Origin: Candidatus Moraniibacteriota bacterium
Lineage (GTDB): Bacteria > Patescibacteriota > Minisyncoccia > Moranbacterales > UBA2206
Direction of reading: 5' to 3'
NCBI GenBank assembly: GCA_003534085.1
Contig: DQBY01000005.1
Coordinates: 1 to 5,425 of the forward strand
Length of the DNA: 5,425 nt
A program made the position numbers and the translations under genes. The number at the start of each line of letters is the position of its first letter. Position 1 is the first letter of the stretch. This document shows, one piece after another, positions 4,541 to 5,425 of the stretch. A model generated the notes under the pieces. That model was not told the origin of the DNA. It worked only from the letters and a program-made list of their open reading frames with translations, and did not search any database.

Positions 4541-5425
4541 CTAAATTGATTTTACCATATAAGTGTCTTTCAGTTTATACCCGAGCTTTCTGTAATAGTT
4601 TCTGACTCCGATTCCTGAAATTACTACAATTTTATCATATCCGAATTCTTTTTTGGCGATGCGTTCCGCTTCTTGCATCAATTTTTTGCCGAGCCCTATA
4701 TGTTGAGGGGAGGTGTTGTTCTTTTTATCTATTTCAGCCAGTTTGCCATAAGTGTGGATTTCTCTTATGATTGTCGCATTTCTCAGCGCCAGAATCGGGT
4801 GATTTTCCTCTTCTGGAATTCTTAATCTTAGCAACGCAAAAAGTTTTGATTTGTCGGGTGAAACATATTGCAGGAATATTTCTTTCCCGCCTGAAGCTTC
4901 ATAGTCTATCCTGTCCAATATTATTTTCTCTTTTATTTTATAACTGGCACCGACTTCTCGGCAGCGGATGCACGGGCAATTTGATCTGTGGGCGATCATC
5001 TGGCGGAGATTGGAAAGAGTCGGTCCGGCCAAGATGGAAGTGACGGGCACATCGCGGACGAGCCGGGCGATGCGGACATACGGCGGAATGGCTTCATTCT
5101 TTATCTTTAAAATCAATTTTTCAAACGCTTGGTCGTTCAAGGGAACATATCTTCCTTTTTTCCAAAAATTATACAAAGCGCTGTTTTTCACAACGACAGT
5201 CGGGTAAATTTTGAGCATGTCCGGCTGAAAATCGGGGTTAGAAAAAAGTTCTTTGAACATTGCAAAGTCTCTTTTGACATCTGATCCAGGCAAGCCTGGC
5301 ATCATGTGATAGTTTATTTTGAATCCGGAATCCTTCAATAACTTAGTGGCGTCGATGGTTTTTTGGACGTCATGTCCGCGCCTGTTGATTTTCAAAACAT
5401 CGTCATAGATGCTCTGGACTCCAAG
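4541..5425 (-). CDS. elp3: Elp3-type tRNA U34 modification enzyme (radical SAM/GNAT), C-terminal part (5' end outside window)
   Basis: Elp3 adds a carboxymethyl-type group to C5 of wobble uridine 34 in tRNA, using acetyl-CoA and a radical SAM centre; bacterial and archaeal forms can act without the other Elongator subunits. The frame is open to the right edge and reads LGVQSIYDDVLKINRRGHDV; the TTG at 5395 is an internal Leu. About 294 of an expected 530-550 residues are visible. Seen in order: the end of the radical SAM barrel with INYHMMPGLPGSD, PDMLKIYPTVVVKNSALY, PPYVRIARLVRDVP, the cysteine-rich SNCPCIRCREVG, the conserved DYEASGGKE, and a C-terminal GNAT acetyltransferase domain. The GNAT domain shows the acetyl-CoA loop QHIGLGKKL, then ISGIGVRNYYRKLGY and the end TYMVKSI. 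The cluster-binding CX9CX2C-type motif lies beyond the window. All visible blocks are intact, and no palindromic insert is found. The HD-domain gene follows 17 bases downstream. Confidence 0.96.
   Translation of the reverse strand, partial: LGVQSIYDDVLKINRRGHDVQKTIDATKLLKDSGFKINYHMMPGLPGSDVKRDFAMFKELFSNPDFQPDMLKIYPTVVVKNSALYNFWKKGRYVPLNDQAFEKLILKIKNEAIPPYVRIARLVRDVPVTSILAGPTLSNLRQMIAHRSNCPCIRCREVGASYKIKEKIILDRIDYEASGGKEIFLQYVSPDKSKLFALLRLRIPEEENHPILALRNATIIREIHTYGKLAEIDKKNNTSPQHIGLGKKLMQEAERIAKKEFGYDKIVVISGIGVRNYYRKLGYKLKDTYMVKSI

Noticed and set aside
4893..4905. TGAAGCTTCA palindrome in elp3
   Set aside because: It codes the conserved DYEASGGKE segment and is only ten bases; no insertion.
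5283..5300. CCAGGC/GCCTGG inverted repeat in elp3
   Set aside because: It encodes PGLPGSD, the strongly conserved Elp3 motif, and so is explained by the protein, not by an insertion.

Overview
The window looks like a piece of a candidate-phyla-radiation (Patescibacteria/Parcubacteria-type) bacterial chromosome. This is an inference from three things. The base composition is moderately AT-rich with weak or absent Shine-Dalgarno sites. A bacterial Elp3 is present. Housekeeping enzymes are interrupted by short in-frame palindromes, including an 'SFAEATEDK'-type peptide that I associate with such genomes. The code appears standard: TGG encodes Trp, and TAA, TAG and TGA all serve as stops. No RNA gene, CRISPR array, IS element or phage gene is visible.

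Layout. On the + strand: the C-terminal third of leuS (leucyl-tRNA synthetase, entering from the left edge to 808); glmS (glutamine--fructose-6-phosphate aminotransferase, 844-2791), split into two overlapping frames by one surplus base at an eight-A run (1694-1701); and rlmN (23S rRNA/tRNA adenine-C2 methyltransferase, 2801-3931), nine bases after glmS. On the - strand, converging on rlmN: elp3 (tRNA U34 acetyltransferase/radical SAM enzyme, C-terminal half, running off the right edge), followed 17 bases later by a YfbR/HDDC2-like HD-domain protein (4523 down to 3975). The 43-base gap between the convergent genes (3932-3974) is AT-rich and has no convincing terminator.

The genes are mostly translation and cell-envelope housekeeping: tRNA charging (LeuRS), rRNA/tRNA methylation (RlmN), tRNA wobble modification (Elp3) and the first step of UDP-GlcNAc synthesis (GlmS). 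The HD protein may be a nucleotide phosphohydrolase.

The most striking signal lies inside the genes. Six inverted repeats are embedded in the three + strand genes: one in leuS, two in glmS and three in rlmN. Four have perfect or near-perfect arms of 13 to 20 bp. Most coincide with stretches of protein longer than the usual family length and fall in loops or linkers between conserved blocks. They keep the reading frame yet share no obvious sequence, so they resemble the Rickettsia palindromic elements in behaviour but appear to be several families, or to arise by a local inverted-duplication mechanism. Two short 7-bp tandem arrays (in leuS and just upstream of glmS) are a second, separate layer of small repeats.
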